Assembly (NCBI GenBank): GCA_902494135.1
Contig: CABUSE010000001.1
Location: 1 to 43,657 of the forward strand
Source of the DNA: an uncultured Collinsella sp.
GTDB lineage: Bacteria; Actinomycetota; Coriobacteriia; Coriobacteriales; Coriobacteriaceae
Direction: 5' to 3'
DNA length: 43,657 nucleotides
Shown: positions 6,936 to 14,674 of the stretch, one piece after another
Position numbering within the stretch: position 1 is the first letter of the stretch
How the letters are laid out: every line of letters begins with the position of its first letter
Translations under genes and position numbers: made by a program
Notes under the pieces: generated by a model
Database searches by the model: none
Seen by the model: only the letters and a program-made list of their open reading frames with translations
What the model was told of the DNA's origin: nothing

Positions 6936-8246
6936 ATGAGCCAGTTTATCAACAACCCCGAGCACACCTTTGGTTTCGACACCCTGCAGCTTCACGTTGG
7001 CCAGGAGAGCGCCGATCCTGCATCCGACTCCCGTGCTGTGCCTATCTACCAGACTACGAGCTATGTGTTCCGCAACTCCCAGCACGCTGCCGACCGCTTT
7101 GGTCTTGCCGACGCCGGTAACATCTACGGTCGTCTGACCAACTCCACCCAGGGTGTCTTTGAGGACCGCATCGCCGCGCTCGAGGGTGGCGTGGCTGGCC
7201 TCGCCGTCGCCTCTGGTGCCGCCGCCATCACCTATACCCTGCAGGCGCTCGCTCAGGCCGGCGACCATGTGGTGGCCCAGAAGACCATCTACGGCGGTTC
7301 CTACAACCTGCTGGAGCACACACTCTCCCAGTTTGGTGTCGAGACCACCTTCGTCGATGCCCACAACCTGGACGAGGTCGAGGGGGCCATCAAGGACAAC
7401 ACCACAGTCATCTATCTCGAGACGCTCGGTAATCCCAACTCCGATATTCCCAACATCGACGCCATCTCCGAGGTCGCCAAGAAGTACGGCCTGCCGGTCG
7501 TCGTCGATAACACCTTCGGCACCCCGTACCTGTTCCGTCCGCTGGAGCACGGCGCCAACATCGTCGTTCACTCCGCGACCAAGTTCATTGGCGGCCACGG
7601 CACCTCGCTGGGCGGCGTGATCGTCGACGGCGGCAATTTTGACTGGAAGGCGAGCGGCAAGTACGCCCAGATCGCTGAGCCCAACCCCTCCTACCATGGC
7701 GTCTCGTTTGCCGAGGCTGCCGGCCCTGCCGCCTTCGCGACCTATGTCCGCGCCATCCTGCTGCGTGACGAGGGCGCTTGTATTAGCCCGTTCAACGCCT
7801 GGATCTTGCTCCAGGGCACCGAGACCCTGTCACTGCGCGTCGACCGCCATGTCGAGAACACCAAGAAGGTCGTTGAGTTCCTGACCGGTGACAGCCATGT
7901 TGCCAAGGTGAACCACCCGAGCCTGCCCGAGCACCCCGACCATGAGCTCTACAAGCAGTATTTCCCCAACGGCGGTGCCTCGATCTTCACCTTCGAGATC
8001 AAGGGCGGTCAGGAGGCTGCATGGAAGTTCATCGACCACTTGCAGGTGTTCTCGCTGCTTGCCAACGTGGCCGACGTCAAGTCGCTCGTCGTGCACCCGG
8101 CTACGACTACGCACTCCCAGCTCTCTGCCGAGGAGCTTGCCGAGCAGAACATCACGCCTTCCACGATCCGTCTTTCTATCGGTACTGAGAACGCCGAGGA
8201 CATCATTTGGGACCTGAAGCAGGCCTTTGCCACGCTGGACGAGTAA
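6936..8246 (+). CDS. metY: O-acetylhomoserine sulfhydrylase (PLP-dependent)
   Basis: A 436-residue cytoplasmic enzyme of the Cys/Met metabolism PLP family that makes homocysteine from O-acetylhomoserine and sulfide. The family blocks are clear: YGRLTNSTQGVFEDRIAALE, ASGAAAITYTLQALAQAGDH, LETLGNPNSDIPNID, and the PLP-binding Lys in HSATKFIGGHGTSLGG. The length and the insert of about 40 residues after the PLP Lys (to SYHGVSF) fit the sulfhydrylase branch rather than cystathionine gamma-synthase. AAGGAG lies seven bases ahead of the ATG. A regulatory leader precedes it and a strong terminator follows. It could also accept cysteine or methanethiol. Confidence 0.93.
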   Translation: MSQFINNPEHTFGFDTLQLHVGQESADPASDSRAVPIYQTTSYVFRNSQHAADRFGLADAGNIYGRLTNSTQGVFEDRIAALEGGVAGLAVASGAAAITYTLQALAQAGDHVVAQKTIYGGSYNLLEHTLSQFGVETTFVDAHNLDEVEGAIKDNTTVIYLETLGNPNSDIPNIDAISEVAKKYGLPVVVDNTFGTPYLFRPLEHGANIVVHSATKFIGGHGTSLGGVIVDGGNFDWKASGKYAQIAEPNPSYHGVSFAEAAGPAAFATYVRAILLRDEGACISPFNAWILLQGTETLSLRVDRHVENTKKVVEFLTGDSHVAKVNHPSLPEHPDHELYKQYFPNGGASIFTFEIKGGQEAAWKFIDHLQVFSLLANVADVKSLVVHPATTTHSQLSAEELAEQNITPSTIRLSIGTENAEDIIWDLKQAFATLDE

Positions 8247-8306
8247 GGCGACTTGTGCAAGGACCCCTTGCGGCTCGATAGGTATAACTGCATAAAATGC
8301 CTGCTC

Positions 8307-8347
8307 AAGTCGCCTGCGCAAGCAATGGTTGCGCAGGCGACTTTTTT
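8307..8347 (+). terminator. Rho-independent terminator of metY
   Basis: A perfect 15-bp stem (8307-8321 with 8329-8343), a 7-base loop and a run of T residues. The rest of the 312-base gap before 8559 holds no convincing gene or known riboswitch; it has AT-rich promoter-like sequence and GGAGG ahead of the next start. Confidence 0.9.
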
Positions 8348-8558
8348 GCATAGGGAGGGCGCTATTACAGGGTTTTTGGCATGCTTTATGCAATCGAGAT
8401 GTGGAAAACTCCTGTTAAGAGGATGTGAGTTTTACGCAAATGACGTGCACCTTTTGAGAAAAACCGCAGGTCGCGGTTTGCTCGGGGTACTATGCAGCGC
8501 GATCGAATCACACGCAGCTCAAACGCAGCAAAAACGCACTACGGAGGTTTCCAGCTAC

Positions 8559-9335
8559 ATGAGGATCGATTCACGAAAACCGAAAGCCGCCGCCCTTTCC
8601 GCCGCTCTGACCGTGGCGCTTTTGGCGGGCGCCGGCGCAACCGATGCCCACGCGGTAACACTGTCCGACACGGTCGGATCCACGCCGTCCGAGGCGACGC
8701 TGATGCAGCCCGTCGACTATCGCGGCGACGGCTTTGGCTCCATGCAGGAGTGGAACGCCTCTATGGGGGCCAAGCGCGATTCCCTAGAGGTTCGCGCCCA
8801 GATCATCATGAACATGTACGGTGACTATGCCACCGATGACGAGCGCGCTGTACTGCAGGGTTGTATCGACGGTGCGGGCAGTCTTTTGACGATGGAGGAG
8901 GTCGACGCGAAGTCAGCCGAGCTCGACGAGCTTCGCTCCACGCTCGAGGATGCTAAGCGCGAGGCACTCGAGGCTGCGGCCGCTGAGGCAGAAGCTGCCG
9001 AGGCCGCCCAGGCGTCATATGGCAACGCAGGCTACGTCCCGTCCTATACGGCGGCTGCGTATTACGCGAACGGCTCGGGCCTGACGCGCTCGAGCGGCGT
9101 CAATAACTATAACGGCCGCCGTGAGACCTATTACAGCAGCAACGTGTTGTATCACCACCGCACGGGCGAGTGGACTCAGGATTCCGAGGGCTTTTGGCGC
9201 GATTCCGATGGTTACTATGTCGTGGCCGCGGGCGATAAGGCTCAGGGCTCCACGTTTACCGGTTCCAAGGGCGAGTGCAAGGTCTATGACTCCGGCTGCG
9301 CAGCCGGAACCACCGACTACTATACCGGTTGGTAA
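8559..9335 (+). CDS. Secreted protein with C-terminal 3D-like domain
   Basis: 258 residues. A signal peptide of about 32 residues (positive start, ALSAALTVALLAGAGATDAHA) is followed by a helical region (residues 60-150) ending in an Ala/Glu-rich coiled stretch, then a Tyr-rich linker. The last 55 residues, with DSDGYYVVAAGD and KVYDSGCAAGTTDYYTGW, resemble the Asp-rich 3D fold seen at the end of some cell-wall lytic or resuscitation-type proteins, with the usual Asp residues. An autolysin or wall-remodelling role is possible but unproven. The ATG at 8559 follows ACGGAGG; a longer upstream frame lacks coding character. Confidence 0.7.
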   Translation: MRIDSRKPKAAALSAALTVALLAGAGATDAHAVTLSDTVGSTPSEATLMQPVDYRGDGFGSMQEWNASMGAKRDSLEVRAQIIMNMYGDYATDDERAVLQGCIDGAGSLLTMEEVDAKSAELDELRSTLEDAKREALEAAAAEAEAAEAAQASYGNAGYVPSYTAAAYYANGSGLTRSSGVNNYNGRRETYYSSNVLYHHRTGEWTQDSEGFWRDSDGYYVVAAGDKAQGSTFTGSKGECKVYDSGCAAGTTDYYTGW

Positions 9336-9365
9336 TCTGCCGTAAGCCAATAGGACATGACGGGC

Positions 9366-9412
9366 GGGCGTCTTTACCGAGCCTTTGGGCAACGTAAGGG
9401 CGCCCGTTTTTT
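9366..9412 (+). terminator. Rho-independent terminator of the 3D-like gene
   Basis: An 11-bp stem with two G-T pairs (9366-9376 with 9395-9405), an 18-base loop and six T residues. Confidence 0.8.
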
Positions 9413-9522
9413 GTGCATGCTTGAGCTAACAGAGCGCTTACCGTGGCAGTACGCCGCGCATATGGGCGTGGGGCACACTAGTTCATGAGAAATAAGGTCT
9501 TTCTCGTGGAGGAAGTGGTCTT

Positions 9523-9729
9523 GTGAATGCTCGAGATATTGCCGTTGCCGCCGTCGCATTGGTGCTTGGTTGCCTTGGTCCTACGGCCGCGCTCATTGCG
9601 GGCATGCAGGGGTCATGCGGGGCTGCTCCAATCATGGTTGGTGCGCTGATCGCAGCCGCGCTGCTGGGAAGCGCGGGCGTGGTTCTTTGCCGCGATGACG
9701 AGGACGAGGTGCCGGAGTCGCAACGCTAA
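9523..9729 (+). CDS. Small membrane protein of unknown function
   Basis: 68 residues starting at GTG, eight bases after GGAGGAAG. Two hydrophobic segments (about residues 5-27 and 34-55) are separated by GMQGSCGAAP, and a charged tail, CRDDEDEVPESQR, follows. I do not recognise the family. It lies alone between a secreted protein and a convergent ketopantoate reductase gene and is closed by a shared terminator. A real gene is supported by the ribosome site, the hydrophobic pattern and the flanking terminators. Confidence 0.6.
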   Translation: MNARDIAVAAVALVLGCLGPTAALIAGMQGSCGAAPIMVGALIAAALLGSAGVVLCRDDEDEVPESQR

Positions 9730-9766
9730 CTGTTGTGAGATTGGCTGCCGGTCATAGACGAAGATA

Positions 9767-9808
9767 AAAGCCGCCGCAGGGGAAAGGCTCCCTTGCGGCG
9801 GCTTTGCT
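9767..9808. terminator. Bidirectional terminator
   Basis: AAGCCGCCGCAGGG pairs with CCCTTGCGGCGGCTT with one bulged T. The stem is flanked by A residues on the left and T residues on the right, and sits between the small membrane protein and panE, which converge. Confidence 0.75.
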
Positions 9809-9838
9809 GTTAAGGCTGTTGAATGCGGCGCGTTGACG

Positions 9839-10753
9839 CTACCAGCTTTTCTCGATATCGCGGATGCGCCGATAGAGCCACTCGTTTTGCGGTGCCTGGA
9901 TATCGTGTTTGGCTGCGAGACGGCAGATGGTGCCCGCGAACTCATCAACCTCGGTTTTGCGCCTTGCGATGCGGTCTTGAGCCATCGAGGGCATACCGGC
10001 GGGGTCGATTCCCTCGATGAGGTGCACCATCTGCGTCAGATCTGCCTCAGTCAGCTCAATGCCCTCGGCGTTGGCGACCGCAAGCGTCTCTCGCATGGCA
10101 GAAACAAAGCAGCGACGCTGCTCGGAGCCCGGCTCCGTGGCGCTTCCGTAGGTCCCGCCGTAGGCCATACAGGCCTGGTTGATGCCGTCGTTGAGCATGA
10201 GTTTGGCCCACATGCGGTGCGCAATGTCGCTCTCGACGGTATGGGCGATACCACAGCGTGTGTAGAGCTCGTCGATGGCGGTGACGGTTGCGGGTTCGGT
10301 GCCTGCTGCCGCGCCAAAGCGAATCTCGCCCGCATTGGTAAAGGTGAGCGCGCCGTCGAGGAACACGGCATCCGTGCCCTGGCAAATACCAAGAACGGTA
10401 TGCTTCCAGCCAAAGCGCTCGGCAATCTTTTGCTCGCTCGTAATGCCGTTGCACAATGAGGCGATAAGCGTATTGGGCCCCACGACGCGCTCCATAGTCT
10501 TGAGTGCTTGGTCGAGTCCCGTCGTCTTGACCGTCAGGATGACCAGATCGGCGGGTATTGCCTCGCCGGCGCGGACGGAAGTGAGAGCGCAGGGCTCGCC
10601 GTTGACCGTAAGGGCGTCGCCTGCGTGACGCTCGAAACGTGCGTCGTCCATAATGTATTCGACGGCATCGTTACCGAGCGTCTTGGCAATCATGCTGCCA
10701 TAGAGTAGGCCGACGCCGCCCTTGCCGATAAAGGCAACCTTGTTGATCTGCAC
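9839..10753 (-). CDS. panE: 2-dehydropantoate 2-reductase family protein
   Basis: A 304-residue NADPH-dependent reductase of the ApbA/PanE family, which makes pantoate for coenzyme A. Nucleotide binding is at KVAFIGKGGVGLLYGS. LVILTVKTTGLDQAL and SLCNGITSEQKIAERF are family blocks, and HRMWAKLMLNDGINQACMA has the catalytic Lys and following Asn of the C-terminal domain. I chose GTG at 10753 because GAGGAG ends nine bases ahead of it; the in-frame ATG at 10762 directly abuts that site. A terminator-like hairpin lies only 18 bases upstream. Paralogues act on other keto acids, so pantothenate synthesis is likely but not certain. Confidence 0.82.
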   Translation of the reverse strand: MQINKVAFIGKGGVGLLYGSMIAKTLGNDAVEYIMDDARFERHAGDALTVNGEPCALTSVRAGEAIPADLVILTVKTTGLDQALKTMERVVGPNTLIASLCNGITSEQKIAERFGWKHTVLGICQGTDAVFLDGALTFTNAGEIRFGAAAGTEPATVTAIDELYTRCGIAHTVESDIAHRMWAKLMLNDGINQACMAYGGTYGSATEPGSEQRRCFVSAMRETLAVANAEGIELTEADLTQMVHLIEGIDPAGMPSMAQDRIARRKTEVDEFAGTICRLAAKHDIQAPQNEWLYRRIRDIEKSW

Positions 10754-10770
10754 GTGAATCATCTCCTCAC

Positions 10771-10797
10771 AAAAAGGCGCCCGCATATGGGGCGCCT
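10771..10797 (-). terminator. Terminator-like hairpin just upstream of panE
   Basis: Read on the minus strand: AGGCGCCC, a loop, GGGCGCCT, then five T residues (10771-10775). It ends 18 bases before the panE start, so either it closes the upstream cyclase remnant's transcript or it attenuates panE. Confidence 0.6.
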
Positions 10798-10869
10798 GAT
10801 GGATTGTATGTCGCTGGAGCATGTAGCGTGCACCGGAGGCGGAATTTAGAAGAACAAACGCATGGGAAC

Positions 10870-11064
10870 TTATGCCGCGGGGCAGATGGCAAAAACGCGT
10901 GCGGGATATCCAACGCCATCGCGCACCTTGGGGAAGGTGCAGAAGACGACGGCGCCTGTGGCGGGAAGCTCGTCCAGATGGTCCATGACCTCGATCTGGT
11001 AACGATCGACCGAGAGGATGTATTGCTCGCCGGGATAGGGGTAGGCGTCCTCGCGCGTCTCCTT
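10870..11064 (-). pseudogene. C-terminal remnant of a cyclase-family protein
   Basis: A 64-codon open stretch ending in TAA at 10870. It reads like the end of a cyclase/kynurenine-formamidase-type protein: EVMDHLDELPATGAVVFC, then KVRDGVGYPARVFAICP, matching the family's final strand with the PARVFAI signature. An in-frame TGA at 11065-11067 closes it upstream, and no usable start exists before the ATG of VMDH. AAAGGAG sits over the break, suggesting deletion of the front of the gene with the terminator retained behind it. The remaining gap (11065-11214) shows no other gene. Confidence 0.5.
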
Positions 11065-11214
11065 TCATCGGGCTTTTTGCTGATGTTAAAGCGGTGCCGT
11101 GACAGCTCGATTTCTGCTGCGTTACGATACATTCTCGATTGCGATTCCACGATGTTTCGGCCGCGTGACCGTTGCGTTTCGCCTTGCCGAGCGCTGATGG
11201 CGAAGGGAGGGTCC

Positions 11215-12405
11215 GTGCAATACCGCGTTGACCCCAAAAGTGGTAACCGAATATCCGCTCTGGGTCTGGGCTGCATGAGATTTCCCGGTGCGCCGGGACA
11301 CCCCGATGCGAAGACAGCCGATGCGATCATTTCCCGTGCGGTGGAGCAGGGGATTAATTATCTGGATACCGCGTATCTCTATCCCGGTAACGAGGTGTGC
11401 GTGGGCGCCTCACTTGAGCGTTTGGGGCTGCGCGACCGGGTGTTGCTGGCGACTAAGTTGCCGCACGCTTCGTGCAAGTGCGCGGAGGATTTCGACCGGT
11501 TCTTCGACGAGCAACTGCGCCGCCTGCGGACCGACCATATCGACTATTACCTTATGCACAACATCACCTCGCCCGCCCAGTGGGAACGTGTGGTGGCGTT
11601 GGGCATCGAGGACTGGATTGCGCACCAAAAGGCGACGGGGCGCATTCGCCAGATTGGCTTTTCGTATCACGGCAGCGCGGCGGATTTCCTGACGATGCTT
11701 GACGCATATGACTGGGATTTTTGCCAGATCCAGTACAACTATGCCGGCGAGCGTTACCAAGCGGGAACGGCAGGGCTCATGGCGGCTGCGGAGCGCGGGC
11801 TCGCGGTGTTTGTGATGGAGCCGCTGCTGGGCGGGCGTTTAGCAGGCAAGCTGCCGCCGCGGGCCCGCGCTGTGCTCGATGACGTACGCGATCCGTACCT
11901 GAAGACGCCGGCTGCTTGGGGCCTTTCGTGGGTGTGGAACCATCCTCAAGTCACGATGCTGCTTTCGGGCATGGCCGATACCGCGCAGGTGGATGAGAAC
12001 GCGGCGTTGGCCGACCGGGCCCTGCCGGATTCGATGACAGCTACTCAGCTCGATGCCATCGCACGCGTGCTGACGGAGTTTGAAAAATCGAATCGTGTGC
12101 CCTGCACGGGATGCGGCTATTGCATGCCGTGTCCTAAAGGCATCAATATTCCTGGATGTTTTGCCGCCTACAACGCAAGCTATGCGCACAGCTGGTTTAC
12201 GGGTCTATCGCAGTACTTTACGGCGAGCGCGGTGCGCACGGGCGAGCCCAAGTTGGTGAGCAATTGCGTCAAATGCGGCAAATGCGCGCGGCACTGCCCG
12301 CAACACATCGATATCCCCGGGCGCTTGGACGACGTACGCCGCCGTTTTCAGCCTGGCCCCGTGAAGGCGGTGCTTAAGGCCTTCGGCAAAACGCGCTCCT
12401 CATGA
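11215..12405 (+). CDS. Aldo/keto reductase with two C-terminal 4Fe-4S clusters
   Basis: 396 residues. The aldo/keto reductase barrel covers residues 1-285: ISALGLGCMRFP, NYLDTAYLYPGNE with the catalytic Asp and Tyr, LATKLPHAS with the Lys, and DYYLMHN. A ferredoxin-like end follows, with CTGCGYCMPCPKGINIP and CVKCGKCARHCPQHIDIP binding two 4Fe-4S clusters. Such fused enzymes are common in anaerobes; the electron partner and substrate are unknown. GTG at 11215 has AAGGGAGG four bases ahead, whereas the ATG at 11197 has no ribosome site. Confidence 0.88.
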   Translation: MQYRVDPKSGNRISALGLGCMRFPGAPGHPDAKTADAIISRAVEQGINYLDTAYLYPGNEVCVGASLERLGLRDRVLLATKLPHASCKCAEDFDRFFDEQLRRLRTDHIDYYLMHNITSPAQWERVVALGIEDWIAHQKATGRIRQIGFSYHGSAADFLTMLDAYDWDFCQIQYNYAGERYQAGTAGLMAAAERGLAVFVMEPLLGGRLAGKLPPRARAVLDDVRDPYLKTPAAWGLSWVWNHPQVTMLLSGMADTAQVDENAALADRALPDSMTATQLDAIARVLTEFEKSNRVPCTGCGYCMPCPKGINIPGCFAAYNASYAHSWFTGLSQYFTASAVRTGEPKLVSNCVKCGKCARHCPQHIDIPGRLDDVRRRFQPGPVKAVLKAFGKTRSS

Positions 12406-12480
12406 CCCTTTTATAACTTGCGGTGGAATAGTTCCTGTTTGCGGCAGAATAAGGCATCGACAGGAACTATTCCACCGCAA
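12406..12480 (+). repeat. Palindromic element, copy 1
   Basis: CCCTTTTATAAC, then a 21-base arm (12418-12438, starting TTGCGGTGGAATAG), a 21-base loop containing AATAAGGCA, and a perfectly complementary arm (12460-12480). It starts at the stop codon of the aldo/keto reductase gene and ends four bases before the AGGGGG ribosome site of the Gfo/Idh gene. Copy 2 lies at 13566-13640 in the same place relative to the next gene. The first 25 bases of the two copies are identical; the inner arms differ but stay paired. Confidence 0.85.
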
Positions 12481-12495
12481 CTGAAGGGGGCTGTC

Positions 12496-13515
12496 GTGGG
12501 CCATCGGGATTCATGGGATGATTTGCGCGAGGTTCGTTGGGGCGTTTTGGGCGCTGGGCGCATTTCGCATCGATTTGCATCGTCGCTCAAAGAGGTGGAT
12601 GGGGCACGGCTTGTGGCTGCCGCCGGTCGCACTCCTTCGCATGTTGAGGAGTTTTGCAGGGCGTTTTCGATTGATGCCGCGCACAGTTATGCCACGGCTG
12701 ACGATAGCGGCGATGCGGCTTATGATGCGCTGATTGCCGACCCCGATGTCGACGCAATCTACTTGGCTCTTCCACATGGCATGCATGCGCATTGGGCCTG
12801 TCGGGCACTGCGCGCGAGAAAGGCCGTACTGTGCGAAAAGCCGGCCGTTTTGAATGAAGAAGAGGCCCATACGATCGTCTCCGTTTCCCGTGAGTGCGGT
12901 GTGCCGTTTATGGAGGCGATGAAAAATCGGTTTTGTCCGATGCATACTCGCGTGAAGGGCTTGCTTGCGTCGGGCGAGCTCGGCCGTATCGTCTCGATCG
13001 AAAGCGTGCAAAAACTCGATTATGGTGAGCCCCCTTCGAGTTATCTGCTCGATCCGTTGCAGGGTGGCTGTCTATATGACATGGGCTGTTATGCGGTCGG
13101 GTGGTTTGAGGATCTGCTTGCGGGCGCGTGCGATGTTTCGTCCCGTGAAGTTCGCTGGCGTGACGTATCGGGCGGCCGCGTGGATTGGGCCGATGAGATC
13201 CATATGAGTGTCGGCGGCATACCCATTCATATGGTGTGCGACGGCAAAGCAGCATATGAAAGCCGCTTAACGATTGCCTGCGAGCGGGGTTCGTTGGAAA
13301 TCGAGCGCCTCCATCGCCCCGAGCTCGCCCATGTGAAGTACTCCGACGGTCGAGTGCTCGACATCGACGCCCCGTTTGAGGTGGATGATTTCTACGGCGA
13401 AATCCAGCATGCGACCCAGCTCATCCGGGCGGGGAAACTCGAGAGTCCCGTCATGCCCCTTGCCGCCACACAGCGCTGCGCGCAGATCATCGATGCGATT
13501 CGCTTGACGCTCTAG
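12496..13515 (+). CDS. Gfo/Idh/MocA-family oxidoreductase (second copy)
   Basis: 339 residues. The Rossmann fold is RWGVLGAGRISHRFASSL with a proper GxGxxS motif, the catalytic motif is RKAVLCEKPAVLNEEEA, and the C-terminal domain begins at VSIESVQKLDYG. It resembles the dimeric dihydrodiol or glucose-fructose oxidoreductase type, and its sequence is only distantly related to the protein at 3992-5098. GTG at 12496 lies five bases after AAGGGGG. It follows a palindromic element that may carry its promoter or control site (TATAAC at 12412). Substrate unknown. Confidence 0.85.
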   Translation: MGHRDSWDDLREVRWGVLGAGRISHRFASSLKEVDGARLVAAAGRTPSHVEEFCRAFSIDAAHSYATADDSGDAAYDALIADPDVDAIYLALPHGMHAHWACRALRARKAVLCEKPAVLNEEEAHTIVSVSRECGVPFMEAMKNRFCPMHTRVKGLLASGELGRIVSIESVQKLDYGEPPSSYLLDPLQGGCLYDMGCYAVGWFEDLLAGACDVSSREVRWRDVSGGRVDWADEIHMSVGGIPIHMVCDGKAAYESRLTIACERGSLEIERLHRPELAHVKYSDGRVLDIDAPFEVDDFYGEIQHATQLIRAGKLESPVMPLAATQRCAQIIDAIRLTL

Positions 13516-13565
13516 GCTGCGATGCTGGTGCTCAAGGGGGGCTCGGCGGACCGTGCCCCTGATGC

Positions 13566-13640
13566 CCCTTTTATAACTTGCGGTGGAATACGGTCTGTTT
13601 GCGCCAAAATAAGGCACCATTAGACCGTATTTCACCGCAA
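13566..13640 (+). repeat. Palindromic element, copy 2
   Basis: Same layout as copy 1: CCCTTTTATAAC, left arm 13578-13596, a loop with AATAAGGCA, right arm 13622-13640. The stem has one G-T pair. CGGTCT/AGACCG replaces the AGTTCCTGT/ACAGGAACT inner stem of copy 1. It ends nine bases before AGGGGGAG of the endonuclease IV gene. Confidence 0.85.
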
Positions 13641-13660
13641 CTGATGAGGGGGAGCTGGGG

Positions 13661-14527
13661 ATGCTGACGATCGGGTGTCACCTATCAACGACGAAGGGCT
13701 ATCGGGCGATGGGGGAGACGGCGCTGTCCATTGGTGCCAATACCTTTGCATTCTTTACGCGCAACCCGCGTGGCGGCAAGGCGAAAGACCTTGACATGGA
13801 TGACGTGGCGGCTCTGCGCGAGCTTATGGAGCAAAACGACTTTGGCCCGCTCGTGGCTCATGCCCCGTATACCTATAACCCCTGCTCGGCCAAAGAGCGG
13901 GCGCGCGAGTTTGCCCTGGAGGCCATGGCGGAGGACCTGCGGCGCATGGAGGCGCTGCCCGGCAACTACTACAACTTCCATCCCGGTGCGCATGTGGGAC
14001 AGGGCCCCGACGCCGGTATTCAGATGATCGTCGACACCCTGTGCCAGGTGATGTTTGAGGGCCAGCAGACGACGGTGCTGCTCGAGACCATGGCCGGCAA
14101 GGGCACCGAGGTGGGACGCAGCTTTGAGGAGCTGGCGCTCATCATCGAGGGCGTTGTCGCCAAGTGCCCAGAGCTGTCCGATAAGCTGGGCGTTTGTTTG
14201 GACACCTGCCATGTGAGCGATGCCGGCTACGACATCGTCCACGATCTTGACGGTGTGCTTGACGAGTTCAATCGTGTGGTGGGTATCGAGCGCCTACGCG
14301 CCGTGCATATCAATGACTCCAAGAATCCCTGCGGCGCCCATAAGGACCGCCACGAATGCATCGGTAAGGGCTATCTGGGTAGTGAAGAGTTTGGCGGCGG
14401 TATGCAGGTTATGCAGAATATTGTATCGAATGACCGCTTGCGTACATTGCCATTTATTTTGGAGACACCGAACGAACTTGCAGGTTATGCGGCTGAAATC
14501 AAACTGTTAAGATCATTGCAGCAGTAA
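13661..14527 (+). CDS. nfo: Endonuclease IV (apurinic/apyrimidinic endonuclease)
   Basis: A 288-residue TIM-barrel DNA repair enzyme that nicks 5' of abasic sites. The three-zinc site motifs are all present: YYNFHPGAHVGQG, VLLETMAGKGTEVG, GVCLDTCHVSDAGYD, HINDSKNPCGAHKDRHECIG and FILETP. Length is typical. AGGGGGAG lies upstream of the ATG, and palindromic element copy 2 is directly before it. The gene probably has its own transcription unit. Confidence 0.95.
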   Translation: MLTIGCHLSTTKGYRAMGETALSIGANTFAFFTRNPRGGKAKDLDMDDVAALRELMEQNDFGPLVAHAPYTYNPCSAKERAREFALEAMAEDLRRMEALPGNYYNFHPGAHVGQGPDAGIQMIVDTLCQVMFEGQQTTVLLETMAGKGTEVGRSFEELALIIEGVVAKCPELSDKLGVCLDTCHVSDAGYDIVHDLDGVLDEFNRVVGIERLRAVHINDSKNPCGAHKDRHECIGKGYLGSEEFGGGMQVMQNIVSNDRLRTLPFILETPNELAGYAAEIKLLRSLQQ

Positions 14528-14588
14528 TGACTGTCATAAAGTGGAGTGCTCCATTCACGTTATGGGTTTGTTTCAATCAGTTTTCTAA

Positions 14589-14617
14589 TTGCGGATTCTT
14601 CAAAGCGGGTGCATAAT
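14589..14617 (+). promoter_or_regulatory. Promoter of the amino acid ABC transporter operon
   Basis: TTGCGG (14589-14594), a 17-base spacer, CATAAT (14612-14617). A small hairpin, GACCCC (14635-14640) with GGGGTC (14651-14656), lies in the leader just before the ribosome site. Confidence 0.5.
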
Positions 14618-14674
14618 AACCCTCAGTTTTTGCAGACCCCTGAATCACGTGGGGTCATTGGAAGGAGACTGATT

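Noticed and set aside
8348..8558. c-di-AMP (ydaO-type) riboswitch upstream of the secreted 3D-like protein
   Set aside because: Such switches often precede wall-lytic genes, but I could not find the conserved core words here.
11215..12405. ATG at 11197 as start of the aldo/keto reductase
   Set aside because: It has no ribosome site, while GTG at 11215 is preceded by AAGGGAGG at a workable distance.
12406..13640. Classical transposon or insertion sequence ends around the second Gfo/Idh gene
   Set aside because: The palindromes are direct copies in the same orientation, no transposase is present, and each copy sits in a regulatory position relative to the following gene.
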